Of a stretch of 64,000 nucleotides of DNA, positions 7,999 to 17,171 are shown piece after piece (within the stretch, counting starts at the first letter, position 1; each line of letters begins with the position of its first letter). The position numbers and the translations under genes were made by a program. Below the pieces are notes generated by a model. The model ran no database searches, was not told the origin of the DNA, and worked only from the letters and a program-made list of their open reading frames with translations. This DNA comes from Myxococcales bacterium (GTDB taxonomy: Bacteria > Myxococcota_A > Polyangia > Polyangiales > Polyangiaceae), in the NCBI GenBank assembly GCA_004193285.1, contig SECP01000047.1, forward strand, positions 1-64,000, written 5' to 3'.

Positions 7999-9102
7999 TC
8001 AGAGGTCGTCGTGGAACAGCGGCTCGCGATTGCGCACGTAGCGGTAAACGAGCTGCCGACCCTCCGGCGATATCTGCGTGAACTGAGCGCCGAAGCCAGG
8101 GGGCGAATCCGACCCGGAGAGCGGCGACTCCCGGGTCCAGCGCACGACGGCGAGCGCCTCGAACTCGTAGCCGCCGGGCATGGACACCTTCACCAAGACG
8201 TTCTGACCAATCTTGGGCAGCTGGTACGTGGCGACGAAGATGCCGCCCGAGTCGATCACGTCGTTCCCGCTCAAGCCCTTGTAAAAGTTGGTCGTGCTGT
8301 GTGCGCCGAGCTCGGCCTCGACGCGGAGCGGAGCGCCACCGCCGGTAGGCTGCGGAGGGGGGGCGTAAGCGGCGGGAGCGGCCGGCGGAGCTGCGGCGGG
8401 CGCCGGCTGCTGGTAGCCGGGCGCCGGCTGCTGATAACCCGCCGCCGGTTGCGGGTAGGCGGGCGCCGGCTGCTGATAACCCGCCGCCGGTTGCGGGGGG
8501 TAGGCGGGCGCGGGCTGTTGATACGCCTGAGGCGCGGGCGGTGGCTGGTACGCGGGCGCGGGCGCCGGCTGCTGGTGAGCGACCGGAGCAGGCTGCTGGT
8601 AGGCGGGCGCGGGCGGTGGCTGGTACGCGGGCGCGGGCTGCTGGTACGCGGCGGGCGCCTGCGGGTAAGCCGCCTGCGGCGACTGCCCCCAACCTTGCGG
8701 CGAGGGCTGAGTGGGCGGCGCGGTGCCGGGCTGCATCGCCACCGTGCCGGCGAACGCAGGGTTCGGTTGAACCGGAGCCGCTGCCGGCGCGCCTTGCGCG
8801 AGCTGGTGAATCAAGTTCAGCGAGCCCGCGATGGCTTCCAGCGCTTGGTCCACGGCGGGGAAACCCGGCGGCTGCTGTTGCAGCATTGCCAGCGCTTGTC
8901 TCGCTGCGACGAGCGCGGCCGGGCCCGCTTCTGCCTGCGCCGCGCCATGCGACGCCTCCACGCGATGCAGCGCGCTCATCGCGCTTGCGATTGGCTCCGC
9001 AACCGCCATCACTTGGGGCGGTACGGACGGGCCCTGCAGCGCCCCCAGACCGCGAGCAAGATTCTCGCGGGCGGCTCGAGCCAGACTCACCGGATCAGAC
9101 AT
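7999..9102 (-). CDS. PilZ-domain protein with long Pro/Gln/Ala linker (TIGR02266-like)
   Basis: 367 residues. ATG 9102 is chosen because GGAGG lies 5-8 nt upstream; a longer frame exists but lacks this. Residues ~1-120 are helical (LARAARENLARGLGALQG). Residues ~130-250 are repeats of AYQQPAP/AYQPPPAP. The C-terminal ~110 residues are PilZ-like (DVIDSGGIFVAT, VRWTRESPLSG, GFGAQFTQISPEGR), matching the myxobacterial paralogous PilZ family. The canonical c-di-GMP RxxxR motif is not seen before the D-S-GG element, so nucleotide binding is doubtful. A motif TGATAGACT (9129-9137, minus) may be its -10. Probably cytoplasmic, perhaps a protein-interaction adaptor. Confidence 0.75.
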   Translation of the reverse strand: MSDPVSLARAARENLARGLGALQGPSVPPQVMAVAEPIASAMSALHRVEASHGAAQAEAGPAALVAARQALAMLQQQPPGFPAVDQALEAIAGSLNLIHQLAQGAPAAAPVQPNPAFAGTVAMQPGTAPPTQPSPQGWGQSPQAAYPQAPAAYQQPAPAYQPPPAPAYQQPAPVAHQQPAPAPAYQPPPAPQAYQQPAPAYPPQPAAGYQQPAPAYPQPAAGYQQPAPGYQQPAPAAAPPAAPAAYAPPPQPTGGGAPLRVEAELGAHSTTNFYKGLSGNDVIDSGGIFVATYQLPKIGQNVLVKVSMPGGYEFEALAVVRWTRESPLSGSDSPPGFGAQFTQISPEGRQLVYRYVRNREPLFHDDL

Positions 9103-9160
9103 GAATCCTCCGAAGATACAGGCTGCGGAGTCTATCATCCGAGCCTCGGAAACCAACACT

Positions 9161-10060
9161 TTACGTTTGAACGAGCTCCTTCAGTAGGCGGGCGACGCCG
9201 CCTGCGGTCGTCGCCTCCTCTTCTCCCTCTGGAGCCTCGGGGAAGAAGGCGCGCGTGACCCGCACCGCGCCGTCGCCGGTTCGCAGGCTGAGCTCGGTCG
9301 AAATGTGCGCTTCACCCGGCATTAGCGCGGCCAAAAACTCCGTTTGCGGCTCGGCGCGGGTGACGAATAGCTCCACGCCCTCCACCTCGAGCGCCACACC
9401 CGGGGTAGGTGAAAGGGCGCGAATCCGTCGCAGCACCCGCTCGGTCGTCCAGCCGAAGTCCACTCGCAGCGCGTCACCGCTCGGCTCCGGTGCCCACGTC
9501 ACGAGCCCGGGGTCTTGCTCGTGCTCGGGTACCGGTTCTCCTCGTGCTAGGCGCATGACGGTCGAGCGCAGCACCTCGAGCGAGGGACGATCCAGCGCGC
9601 GAGCCAGCTGCCAGGCGTCGCGCTCGCCCAGCGCGATGCTTTTCGACCCGAGCAACTTGCCGGTGTCGTACTCCTCCTCCAGCCGATGGACGGTGACCCC
9701 GGTCAACGCGTCCCCCGCGTCGATGCTCCAAAAGTAAGGATTCGGGCCCCGATGTCGCGGGAGCAGCGAGGGGTGCACGCCGATCGCTCCACGGGGCGGC
9801 TGCTCGAGCCAGCGCCTCGGTAGCTTGCGCGTCCAAAACCAAGAGACGAGCAGCTCCGGTCGCTCGGCGGCGAGCGCTTGGTCCACTCGGCTTTCGAGCT
9901 CCTCGCCGAGCGTGCTCGCGTCGAGCAGGCGCGGGTAGGCGACCCGGAGACGCCTGCGCCCGGGCGCTTCTACCGGCGCCAGCACCACCGGGCCGAGCTC
10001 TTGGCCATCTTGGGCCAGGAGCAGCGCTCCGAGTGGCAAACCGAAGTACGCGATCTTCAC
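9161..10060 (-). CDS. formyltransferase-family protein with altered active site
   Basis: 299 residues. The fold of methionyl-tRNA/GAR formyltransferases is visible in VHPSLLPRHRGPNP (95-108), GDALTGVTVH and YDTG (131-134). In the active enzymes the triad is Asn-His-Asp. Here His96 and Asp132 are present but the Asn position is Gly94 (AIGVHPSLL instead of INVHGSLL). A C-terminal domain follows (RIRALSPTPGVALEVEG) as in Fmt. It is therefore a formyltransferase-like protein, either inactive, using another chemistry, or a distinct subfamily. It is not the housekeeping Fmt, and no deformylase gene is adjacent. Confidence 0.75.
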   Translation of the reverse strand: MKIAYFGLPLGALLLAQDGQELGPVVLAPVEAPGRRRLRVAYPRLLDASTLGEELESRVDQALAAERPELLVSWFWTRKLPRRWLEQPPRGAIGVHPSLLPRHRGPNPYFWSIDAGDALTGVTVHRLEEEYDTGKLLGSKSIALGERDAWQLARALDRPSLEVLRSTVMRLARGEPVPEHEQDPGLVTWAPEPSGDALRVDFGWTTERVLRRIRALSPTPGVALEVEGVELFVTRAEPQTEFLAALMPGEAHISTELSLRTGDGAVRVTRAFFPEAPEGEEEATTAGGVARLLKELVQT

Positions 10061-10155
10061 GCGCCTCTCCTCTATCAGTGTCGAGGGCGGGGGGCGACCG
10101 ACCGCCTTGCAGAAAAGTTTCCCGAAAGGCTCCAGCCTGATTACCTCGGGGCGGC

Positions 10156-10953
10156 ATGGAACCGGCTGGCAAGAGTCGTCCGTACCGCCCCGCGCTGCGT
10201 GAGGGCGGCCGCTTCGACCCGCTCGCGGCTGGGCGGCCCATCCTCACGTTCGAGGACGTTCACAAGTGTTATCGCGTGGACGCGCCCGTGCTCAAAGGGC
10301 TGACTTTGAGCATCGCCCGGGGCGAGTTCGTGTTCGTGACCGGCCCTTCCGGCGCCGGAAAGAGCACTCTGCTCCGCCTTCTGTACGCGGCGGAGACGGT
10401 GGACTCCGGTCGCATTCTGTTCTTGGGGCGCGAGGTGGGGCGGCTCACCGACGCCTCCATCCCGTTTCTGCGCCGGAACATCGGCATCGTCTTCCAAGAC
10501 TTCAAGCTCGTGAAAAACTGGACCGTGCTGGAGAACGTCGCGCTGCCGCTCGAGGTGCTCGGCCTTCCGGAGCGATTGGCGCGCGCGCGGGTAGGGGAGG
10601 CGCTCGAGCGCGTTGGCCTGGCTGGCCGCGGCTCCGAGCTCGCGGGCACGCTTTCTGGGGGTGAGCAGCAGCGCGTCGCGGTAGCGCGCGCCATCGTGGG
10701 CGAGCCCGCGTTGCTGCTCGCGGACGAGCCGACCGGCAACCTCGACCCGCAGCTCGCGGTCGACATCCTCGGCTTGCTCGAAGACATCAACGAGACGGGG
10801 GTCACGGTAGTGTTCGCGACGCACGATCGCAGCTTGCTCGACATTCGTCCCCGGCGCGTGGTCGTGCTGGACGACGGCAAGGCGACGGACGTGCCGTCTG
10901 GTCTGGACGAGATGCTCGAGGCGCCGCCCGACGGCAGCCGGAGGGTCGCGTAA
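10156..10953 (+). CDS. ftsE: cell-division ABC ATPase FtsE
   Basis: 265 residues. Walker A is GPSGAGKS (63-70), the Q-loop is in IVFQDFKLVKNWTVLENVALP (a phrase typical of FtsE), the signature is LSGGEQQR (166-173) and Walker B is LLLADEPTGNLDP. About 28 extra residues precede the usual FtsE start; ATG 10156 is the only good start seen. It pairs with the membrane protein FtsX encoded immediately downstream with a 1-nt overlap, and then an EnvC-like protein. This is the FtsEX-EnvC module that controls septal peptidoglycan hydrolysis from the cytoplasmic face. Confidence 0.93.
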   Translation: MEPAGKSRPYRPALREGGRFDPLAAGRPILTFEDVHKCYRVDAPVLKGLTLSIARGEFVFVTGPSGAGKSTLLRLLYAAETVDSGRILFLGREVGRLTDASIPFLRRNIGIVFQDFKLVKNWTVLENVALPLEVLGLPERLARARVGEALERVGLAGRGSELAGTLSGGEQQRVAVARAIVGEPALLLADEPTGNLDPQLAVDILGLLEDINETGVTVVFATHDRSLLDIRPRRVVVLDDGKATDVPSGLDEMLEAPPDGSRRVA

Positions 10954-11828
10954 TGGCGCAGAGCCCGGTGCGGCGCGCGTTCCGCGGCGCCAAAAACGAC
11001 TGGCGCTTGCACGCGCTCAGCGTCTTTTCCGTAGCCGTCGCGTTCGTGTGTCTGGCGGCGGCGCTCCTGCTCGTCGTGAACGTGGGCAAGGTCCGCGCGC
11101 GCTGGGCCGAGAGCGGCCGCGCTTCCGTTTATCTTCGCAAGAACGCGACCGCCGCGCAGGTGGCCTCGATCGAAAAAGCTCTGAAGCAGAGTGAGGGTGT
11201 GACCGCGGTGCGCGTCGTCTCCAGCGAGGACGCGCGTCGGGAGCTGGTGGGCCTCACGAACGACCCCGTGCTCGACTCCTTGCCGACGGACGCGTTTCCG
11301 GCTTCGCTCGAGGTCGCGATCGAAAGCCGAGTGGCCGCCGAGCGTCTGGGCAAGCTGTCTTCGCAGCTCTCGGCCTTGCCCGCGGTGGAGAGCGTCGAAA
11401 CCTACGGGGCGTGGAGCGAGCGCCTCGCGGCGCTGCTCACCGGAGGCGTGAGCGCGTCCTTGCTCTTGGCCGGCGTCGTGCTCGCCGCGGTCGTGAGCGT
11501 CGTCTCCTCGACGATCCGGATGAGCCTGCAGCGCCGGCGCATCGAGGTCGAGGTCATGAAGCTCGTCGGCGCGACCGACACCTACGTGCGCAGCCCGTTC
11601 GTGGTGGAGGGCGCCGCGCAAGGCGGCTTCGGCGCGCTCCTCGCCATCGCGCTCCTCGGCTGCTTGTTCGCGATCGTTCAGAGTCATTTCGATAGCAACC
11701 TGGCCGCGCTGCTCGGAGCGACGCCGGTGTTCTTGCCGTGGACGGCCATGTTCGGCCTGATCTCGGCGGGCGCGCTGCTGGGCGCCATCGCGGCTTACGG
11801 AAGCCTGCGCAAGCTGCTGGTCGTATGA
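10953..11828 (+). CDS. ftsX: cell-division permease-like protein FtsX
   Basis: 291 residues. ATG 10953 shares its first base with the ftsE stop (TAATG). The topology is that of FtsX: a basic N-terminus, TM1 (LSVFSVAVAFVCLAAALLLV), a periplasmic loop of ~150 residues (KNATAAQVASIEKALKQ...), then TM2 (SLLLAGVVLAAVVSVVSS), the cytoplasmic loop RMSLQRRRIEVEVMKLVGAT, which is the conserved FtsX signature, TM3 and TM4. It transmits ATP-driven changes in FtsE to the periplasmic activator encoded next. Confidence 0.92.
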   Translation: MAQSPVRRAFRGAKNDWRLHALSVFSVAVAFVCLAAALLLVVNVGKVRARWAESGRASVYLRKNATAAQVASIEKALKQSEGVTAVRVVSSEDARRELVGLTNDPVLDSLPTDAFPASLEVAIESRVAAERLGKLSSQLSALPAVESVETYGAWSERLAALLTGGVSASLLLAGVVLAAVVSVVSSTIRMSLQRRRIEVEVMKLVGATDTYVRSPFVVEGAAQGGFGALLAIALLGCLFAIVQSHFDSNLAALLGATPVFLPWTAMFGLISAGALLGAIAAYGSLRKLLVV

Positions 11829-12778
11829 AAGCTTCGCTGCTCACGCCCCTCTCGGTGCTGCTGATCGCCGTCTCCGCGTCGGCCGTCACTTTGGACGCGC
11901 CGACCGCCGCGGGAGAGCCACGCACCTTGGACCCGGAGCGGGAGCTCGACGTCCTTTCACGCCAGGAGGCCAGCGCGAAGCTCGAGCTGGAAGCGCTTTC
12001 GAGGGAGAGCGAGGTGCTCAAAGCGACGACGCTGGCGCGCGGCCGCGCGTACGCTCGCTTGGCGCGGGCCGGGCTCTTGCCCGTTGGCGGCGGCTTTCAA
12101 GCCTTCGTTGAGCACGCGGCCCGCCTGGAGCGGCTACATCGCTCGCTCGCCCGCGACCTCGCCCAGGAGCGACAGGTGGCGGAGCGACGCGCGGCGGTTG
12201 CGAAGCTGCTTTCGAGCATCGTCGCGAAGCGAGGACCCCTTGCTCTCCAGCAGCGCACCTTGGCAGAGGCACAAACCGCGCTGCTGGCCGCGCGCGATCG
12301 CGACCAGGCCTTCCAGCGCGCGTTCTCTGGCGGCGGCTCGTTCGACGATCACACGGCCGTCTACGGCGCGCCATCGAACGGCCTCGCCGCGGCTCCCTCC
12401 GGATTCGCCGCGCTGAAGGGTAGCCTGCCGTTTCCTCTCTCCGGCCGAAGCGAGATTCGTTCTGCTCGCCGCAACGGTTCTGGCCCAGGCCTCACCATGC
12501 GCGCACCAGAAGGCGCGGTGGTTCGCGCCGTGTACCCCGGCCGTGTGGCGTTTGCGGACAGCTACGCCGACTACGGTAATACGGTGATTTTGGACCACGG
12601 CGGTGGCTACTACACCGTGAGCGCGAACCTCGCCGAGATAGAGGTGAAGGTCGGTGACGAGGTGAAAGGCGGCGCGAGAGTCGCCACCCTCGGCGGCGGT
12701 TCGGCTGGCTCGGTGCTCTACTTCGAGCTAAGGATCGGGCAGGAGACGGCCGACCCGGCGGAGTGGTTTGGGATTTGA
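11825..12778 (+). CDS. EnvC-like murein hydrolase activator, degenerate LytM domain
   Basis: 317 residues from ATG 11825, overlapping the ftsX stop by 4 nt. A signal peptide (LLTPLSVLLIAVSASAVT) precedes a coiled-coil region (ELDVLSRQEASAKLELEAL to about residue 165) and a C-terminal M23/LytM domain (about 220-317). In active LytM enzymes the zinc ligands are HxxxD and HxH. Here the matching positions read RNGSGPGLTM and SVLYFELR, with no His, exactly the degenerate pattern of E. coli EnvC (YFEIR). It should therefore activate an amidase rather than cut peptidoglycan. Position downstream of ftsEX supports this. The best functional name is EnvC-like. Confidence 0.9.
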   Translation: MKASLLTPLSVLLIAVSASAVTLDAPTAAGEPRTLDPERELDVLSRQEASAKLELEALSRESEVLKATTLARGRAYARLARAGLLPVGGGFQAFVEHAARLERLHRSLARDLAQERQVAERRAAVAKLLSSIVAKRGPLALQQRTLAEAQTALLAARDRDQAFQRAFSGGGSFDDHTAVYGAPSNGLAAAPSGFAALKGSLPFPLSGRSEIRSARRNGSGPGLTMRAPEGAVVRAVYPGRVAFADSYADYGNTVILDHGGGYYTVSANLAEIEVKVGDEVKGGARVATLGGGSAGSVLYFELRIGQETADPAEWFGI

Positions 12779-13556
12779 GCCGACGTATGTCTTGAGCAGT
12801 CACTGGTTAGGGCGGGGGGTACCGTTCGTCGCGATCATCTGGGCAGCTTCTTCATGGGAGGGCGTTGCACGCGCGCAGTCTGCGGGCAGCTTTCCAGAGC
12901 CGGCTTCTCAGTCGCCTGCCGCAGCGCGGCCAGCGCCACCGGCGCCGCCAGTCGTCATCACGCCTCCTCCCGCCGCGGCTCCGCTCGCGCCCGCCCCCGC
13001 GCTGCCTCCGCCGACGGTCACGTCCCCTACGCTGGCGGTGCCGCAGTACCGGGCGCCGACTCCGTTCGAGAGCCTAGCGCCCATTTTGCCCTACAAAAAA
13101 GGGCTACCGGTGCCAACCGGTTACCGCGTGGTGGACCGCTCGAGCGGCCTCGTGCTCGGCGGCGGGCTCACCTTTTTGGCGGGTTACGCGGCGGGGCTCG
13201 GCCTCGCTGCCAGTCAGAGCTTCGCGAAGGGCACTGGCTACGTTGCCATCCCGGTCGCGGGGCCTTGGGCCGCCATCGGCGCGCGGAGCTTCAGCTGCAA
13301 GGTGCCGATCAGCATCAACGTGGATGGCGCTACCGTGCAGCGCGAGCTCAACAAATGCGTCGGCCAAGCCTTCGACGAAGTGACCACCGTCGTCTTTCTC
13401 ACGGTGGACGGTTTGATCCAAGCGACGGGAGCCGTGCTGTTCTTCGTCGGGCTCGGCAGCGGCTACCAGGAGCTCGTGCGCGAGGATTTGCCCAAGACCG
13501 CGGTCACCGTGCTGCCGGAGGGCGGCATGGCGCTGAGCGTCTCCGGGCAGTTCTGA
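12768..13556 (+). CDS. exported Pro-rich protein with two or three hydrophobic segments
   Basis: Up to 262 residues from TTG 12768 (overlapping envC-like by 11 nt); TTG 12792 is an alternative, so the start is uncertain. A signal-like segment (VPFVAIIWAASSWEGVARAQS) is followed by ~60 residues rich in Pro/Ala (PAPPAPPVVITPPPAAAPLAP), then two hydrophobic stretches (SGLVLGGGLTFLAGYAAGLGLA, VFLTVDGLIQATGAVLFFVGLGSG) separated by a loop with two Cys (FSCKVP, NKCVGQ) that could form a disulfide. Such inner- or outer-membrane proteins are common in myxobacteria. Function unknown. Its TGA abuts the convergent gene's stop (shared TGATCA at 13554-13559). Confidence 0.6.
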   Translation: MGFEPTYVLSSHWLGRGVPFVAIIWAASSWEGVARAQSAGSFPEPASQSPAAARPAPPAPPVVITPPPAAAPLAPAPALPPPTVTSPTLAVPQYRAPTPFESLAPILPYKKGLPVPTGYRVVDRSSGLVLGGGLTFLAGYAAGLGLAASQSFAKGTGYVAIPVAGPWAAIGARSFSCKVPISINVDGATVQRELNKCVGQAFDEVTTVVFLTVDGLIQATGAVLFFVGLGSGYQELVREDLPKTAVTVLPEGGMALSVSGQF

Positions 13557-14627
13557 TCAGCCGGGGAGGCTGAGCGCGCTGGCTTGCTCGGAGGGCTCGC
13601 GCGAGGCCGGACGAGCGCTGCCGGCCCTCCACGTCACGTTCCCGGTCGTCCACACGTCGTGGATTTGGCGACCCGACTCGGTGCCGGTGCGGCTCTCCAA
13701 GTTGCGCATGCGCACGAGCAGGTCCTCGAGCAAGCGCCGGTTGGCGGCGAGGAGCTCGGCCAGCATCGCCACGAGACCGACGACGAACGCGAGGATGACC
13801 GCGGTCGTGCCCACGAGCAGCGACTGAACATGACCGGAGGCGGTGCCTCGCGTCACGAAAAAGTACAAAAACCGCGCCCAAGTGAGCGCGCCGACCAAGA
13901 ACAGCACGATCGCGATGCGCGAGAACACCTGCACCGGCCGGTACATGGCGTAGGCGCGGAACATCACCCCGCCCGCCTTCTTCAGATAATCAGGGATGTT
14001 CTTGAAGAGGCGGGATTCGCGCGTCTTGTGGTTGGTGCGAACCTTCACGTTTTCGAGCGCGATGCCGGCGCGGCCCGCTTGAATCACCGTCTCTAGCGTG
14101 TAGGTGAAGCGGTTGTGCACGAACAGCCCGAGCGCCGCTTTGCGACTGATGGCGCGGAAGCCGCTCGGAGAGTCCGTCACGTTCGTGCCGGACAGCTGGC
14201 GGACGACCCCTGAGCCCCAGCGCTGCAAGAGCTTCTTGATCGGTGAGAAGTGAGCGATCTGGTCGGTCTGGCGGTCACCGATGACCAGCTCCGCGCGACC
14301 GGCGAGGATGGGCGCAACGAGGAGCTCGATGTCCGAGCCGTGGTACTGGTTGTCCGCGTCGGTGTTGACGATGATGTCCGCGCCGAGCTTCACCCCCGCG
14401 TCGATGCCGGCCGTGAACGCTCGCGCCAGGCCGCGGTTCTGCGGAAAACGCAGCACGTGGTGGACCCCCAGCTCGGCCGCGCGCTCGGCGGTGCCATCCG
14501 TGCTGCCGTCGTCGATGATCAAGACCTCGATTTCATCCACACCCGCGAGGTGACGGGGGAGCGCGGCGATCGTCTCCGGCAACGTTTCGCGCTCGTTGAG
14601 ACAAGGAATCTGGATGATGAGCTTCAC
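13557..14627 (-). CDS. GT2 polyisoprenyl-phosphate glycosyltransferase (GtrB/DPM1-like)
   Basis: 356 residues. The N-terminal GT2 domain has IIQIPCLNERETLPETI, IIDDGSTDGT and the metal-binding motif DAD (90-92, NTDADNQYHG); NRGLARAF and TDSPSGFRA follow. Two C-terminal membrane segments (IAIVLFLVGALTWARFLYFF, LVGTTAVILAFVVGLVAML) and a short coiled coil with cytoplasmic tail make it GtrB-like. It should transfer a sugar from a nucleotide donor to undecaprenyl phosphate at the inner membrane. It faces away from the plus-strand GT cluster but probably belongs to it; a GtrA-type flippase is encoded at 20881-21297. Confidence 0.85.
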   Translation of the reverse strand: MKLIIQIPCLNERETLPETIAALPRHLAGVDEIEVLIIDDGSTDGTAERAAELGVHHVLRFPQNRGLARAFTAGIDAGVKLGADIIVNTDADNQYHGSDIELLVAPILAGRAELVIGDRQTDQIAHFSPIKKLLQRWGSGVVRQLSGTNVTDSPSGFRAISRKAALGLFVHNRFTYTLETVIQAGRAGIALENVKVRTNHKTRESRLFKNIPDYLKKAGGVMFRAYAMYRPVQVFSRIAIVLFLVGALTWARFLYFFVTRGTASGHVQSLLVGTTAVILAFVVGLVAMLAELLAANRRLLEDLLVRMRNLESRTGTESGRQIHDVWTTGNVTWRAGSARPASREPSEQASALSLPG

Positions 14628-14795
14628 GTCCCGGACGGCTCGTAGCAGGGGCGACCGCCACCGGCAAGCGCCCGCGCCACCGCGGGGGGCCGCGCGCGCC
14701 GTGCTTCATGGCCTCCGTGAGCGGCCCCGCGCTTGCAGGGTGGTCGCTGGCCCCCGGCAGACATTTTGTCTACGCTGCCGCGACTTTTGCCGCAA

Positions 14796-17171
14796 ATGAC
14801 GCAGCGCTTCGCTTCTCTCAATCTTCGTAAGTTGGCTGCCGGCGTCGCCGCTGCGTCCATCTGCGGTTACGGGGCCTACTACTTCGGGGCCGCCGTGGAT
14901 CGGTACTACCCGATTCACACTTGGCTCCTCTGGCGCGTGGCACCGATTTGGGGCTACGCGCTGCTACTGAACGCGAGCGCGGTCGCGTTCGGAGCGCTGC
15001 TGGTTCGTCGCTTGCTGGGCGAGCGCGAGATCCCGGCGCTCGAGCGACTGCTGCAGAGCATGATGCTCGGGTTGGTGGCGTTCGTGCTCGCGCTCTACGT
15101 GGCCGGCTTCGTGGGGCTGTTCAAGCCGTGGCTCGCGGTCGCGCTGCCGCTCGCCTTCTTGGTCGCCGGTGAGCGCGACGGGCGAGCCCTACTGCACGAG
15201 CTGCTGGCTTGGCGTCGCTCCGTCCCCAATCCGGGTGGCCTCGAGCGCACACTGGGCAGCCTGGCGCTGCTCTTCGGCGGCGCTTGCGTGGTGTTCCTCT
15301 ACCTGGAAGCGCTGAACGTCTCCGCGATCAACTTCGACGCCAGCTGGTACCACTTTCCCATCGCCCAAGACTACGCGCGCGTCGGGCGGATCATCGCATT
15401 CCCGGGAGAAAACCACCGCGCGTACCCCCACTTGACCAGCATGCTCCACACGTGGGCGCTGCTGGTACCGGGCCTGAAGCGGCTGCCGCAGCACTGGATG
15501 CTCTCACTCCACTTGGAGTTTTGTATCGTGCTCTGGCGCTTGGTCGGTGCGGCGGCGCTGGCTCGCTGGATGCTCGGAGGCCGAGACGTGCGCGGTCTGT
15601 GGGCCGCGTTCTTTCTCTTTCCCTCCATCTTCGTCTACGACCAAGCGATCGGGGGCTCGGCCGACCACTTCCTCGGCTTCTTCGCCGCGCCGGCGCTGTT
15701 GGCGGCAGCGCGAGCCCTGAAGAGCTTCGATGCCCGCTGGTGTGCGCTGCTCGGAGCGGCGCTCGGTGGCCACATGCTGGTCAAGTACCAGGCCGCCTAC
15801 CTGATCTTCGCGCTGGGCGGGGCCACCGTCGTCGCGCTCGTGGTGCTCGGCGTGAAGCATTTCTTGGCCTCCAGCCGCATCCTGCCGAACGCCAACGCGC
15901 CCTCGCTTCGCGTCGCGCTCCGCGGCGCCCTCTCGATCGCGCTCGTGGCCGCGCTCGTGAGCTCACCCCACTTCGGCAAGAACGCGGTCTTCTACCACAA
16001 CCCGTTTTATCCTTTCGCGCAGCGCATCTTCAAGGGAACGACCCCGAAGCACGAGCCCGGATTTTACACCGAGAGCAAGACCGAAGGAGCCTTCAAGCCC
16101 AGGTACACCGGGCTCAAGCGTCAGGCGTGGGCTCTCGGTCGGGTCATGACCTACTCGTTCGAGACTGCGAATCGTAACCTCACGAAGCACCGGCCCTACA
16201 TGGGCTCGTTGTTCTCGCTCTTGCTACCGTGCCTGCTCGTCGTACGCGGTCGGAAGCGCGTGCTCTTCTCCGCTGGCGTCGCGACGCTCGCGATGATGGT
16301 TTGGGCGAACACGGCCGCCAACGATCGGTACCTGCTCGGGTTTTACGATCTGTGCATCGGCACCGCGCTCGCGCTGATGGTCAAGGTGTGGGACCTCGGC
16401 TGGGTCGCGCGCTCGGGATTGTCGGTGGTCGTCCTGCTCCAGCTATTTTGGGGCGGCGACGCGATGCTCGTGTACGGAAAGAAGCAGCTCGACGCAGGGG
16501 TGTCGCTCATCGTGGACGGCTGGAGCGAGCAATCCGACGACCGGCTGCACGCCAAAGACACTCAGCAAAAGCTCACCAAAGCGACGCCGGCGAACGCGGT
16601 CATCCTCTCGCGCAACTACAAGGGTCTCCTCGGGCTGGACCGCCTGGTGCTCAGCGACATCCGTAGCTCGCAGGACTACGTCAACTATTCGAACCTGCCC
16701 GACCCGCGCAGCTTTTACGAGCTGCTCCGGGCGCGCGGCATCACCCACCTCCTCTATCCACGCGGGGACCGCCGACCGGGGCGCTGGAACAACACCTTGC
16801 TGTTCGCGGAAGTGTTCAAGCTCGGGAAAAATACGCGCCGCTTCTCCAAGCTCATGCTGACGGAGCTCCCTTCCGAAGCGCCTCCCCCTTCACGCCCTTA
16901 CCTCGTGCTCGTCGGCGGGCAGCGTGAGTACCCGGACGGCATCTACCGCCTCGAGCAGCTCGACGTCGATTACCGCGATCCCAGCCTGTTCTCCCCGAAG
17001 CCCAAGCCGCTGCGCTCCGCCAGCAAGGGAGCGGCTCGGGAGGTGCTGGCGGAGGTGAGGGCGGTGATCACCTGCCGAGGGCGGCTGCCGCGCGGCTTTT
17101 CGAAAGACATGCTGTCGGACTTCGAGGCTCAGGAGAGCTTCGATGGCTGTGAGTACTACCTCCGGCGCTGA
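14796..17171 (+). CDS. polytopic GT-C-like glycosyltransferase/membrane protein
   Basis: 791 residues from ATG 14796. There are about ten or more hydrophobic helices up to about residue 560, then a soluble ~230-residue C-terminal domain. The first large extracytoplasmic loop carries INFDASWYHFPIAQDYA, an acidic D-x-x-W-Y-H motif like the catalytic loop of ArnT/PMT-type (GT39/GT83) enzymes using polyprenyl-phosphate sugars. Exact family not recognised; an O-antigen-ligase or polymerase role is less likely. A TACGCT element (14771-14776) could be its -10. Start of the plus-strand polysaccharide operon. Confidence 0.65.
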   Translation: MTQRFASLNLRKLAAGVAAASICGYGAYYFGAAVDRYYPIHTWLLWRVAPIWGYALLLNASAVAFGALLVRRLLGEREIPALERLLQSMMLGLVAFVLALYVAGFVGLFKPWLAVALPLAFLVAGERDGRALLHELLAWRRSVPNPGGLERTLGSLALLFGGACVVFLYLEALNVSAINFDASWYHFPIAQDYARVGRIIAFPGENHRAYPHLTSMLHTWALLVPGLKRLPQHWMLSLHLEFCIVLWRLVGAAALARWMLGGRDVRGLWAAFFLFPSIFVYDQAIGGSADHFLGFFAAPALLAAARALKSFDARWCALLGAALGGHMLVKYQAAYLIFALGGATVVALVVLGVKHFLASSRILPNANAPSLRVALRGALSIALVAALVSSPHFGKNAVFYHNPFYPFAQRIFKGTTPKHEPGFYTESKTEGAFKPRYTGLKRQAWALGRVMTYSFETANRNLTKHRPYMGSLFSLLLPCLLVVRGRKRVLFSAGVATLAMMVWANTAANDRYLLGFYDLCIGTALALMVKVWDLGWVARSGLSVVVLLQLFWGGDAMLVYGKKQLDAGVSLIVDGWSEQSDDRLHAKDTQQKLTKATPANAVILSRNYKGLLGLDRLVLSDIRSSQDYVNYSNLPDPRSFYELLRARGITHLLYPRGDRRPGRWNNTLLFAEVFKLGKNTRRFSKLMLTELPSEAPPPSRPYLVLVGGQREYPDGIYRLEQLDVDYRDPSLFSPKPKPLRSASKGAAREVLAEVRAVITCRGRLPRGFSKDMLSDFEAQESFDGCEYYLRR

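Noticed and set aside
14759..14771. Short palindrome AGACA-TTT-TGTCT upstream of 14796
   Set aside because: Five-bp arms are too short to claim an operator without a second copy. Not listed as a feature.
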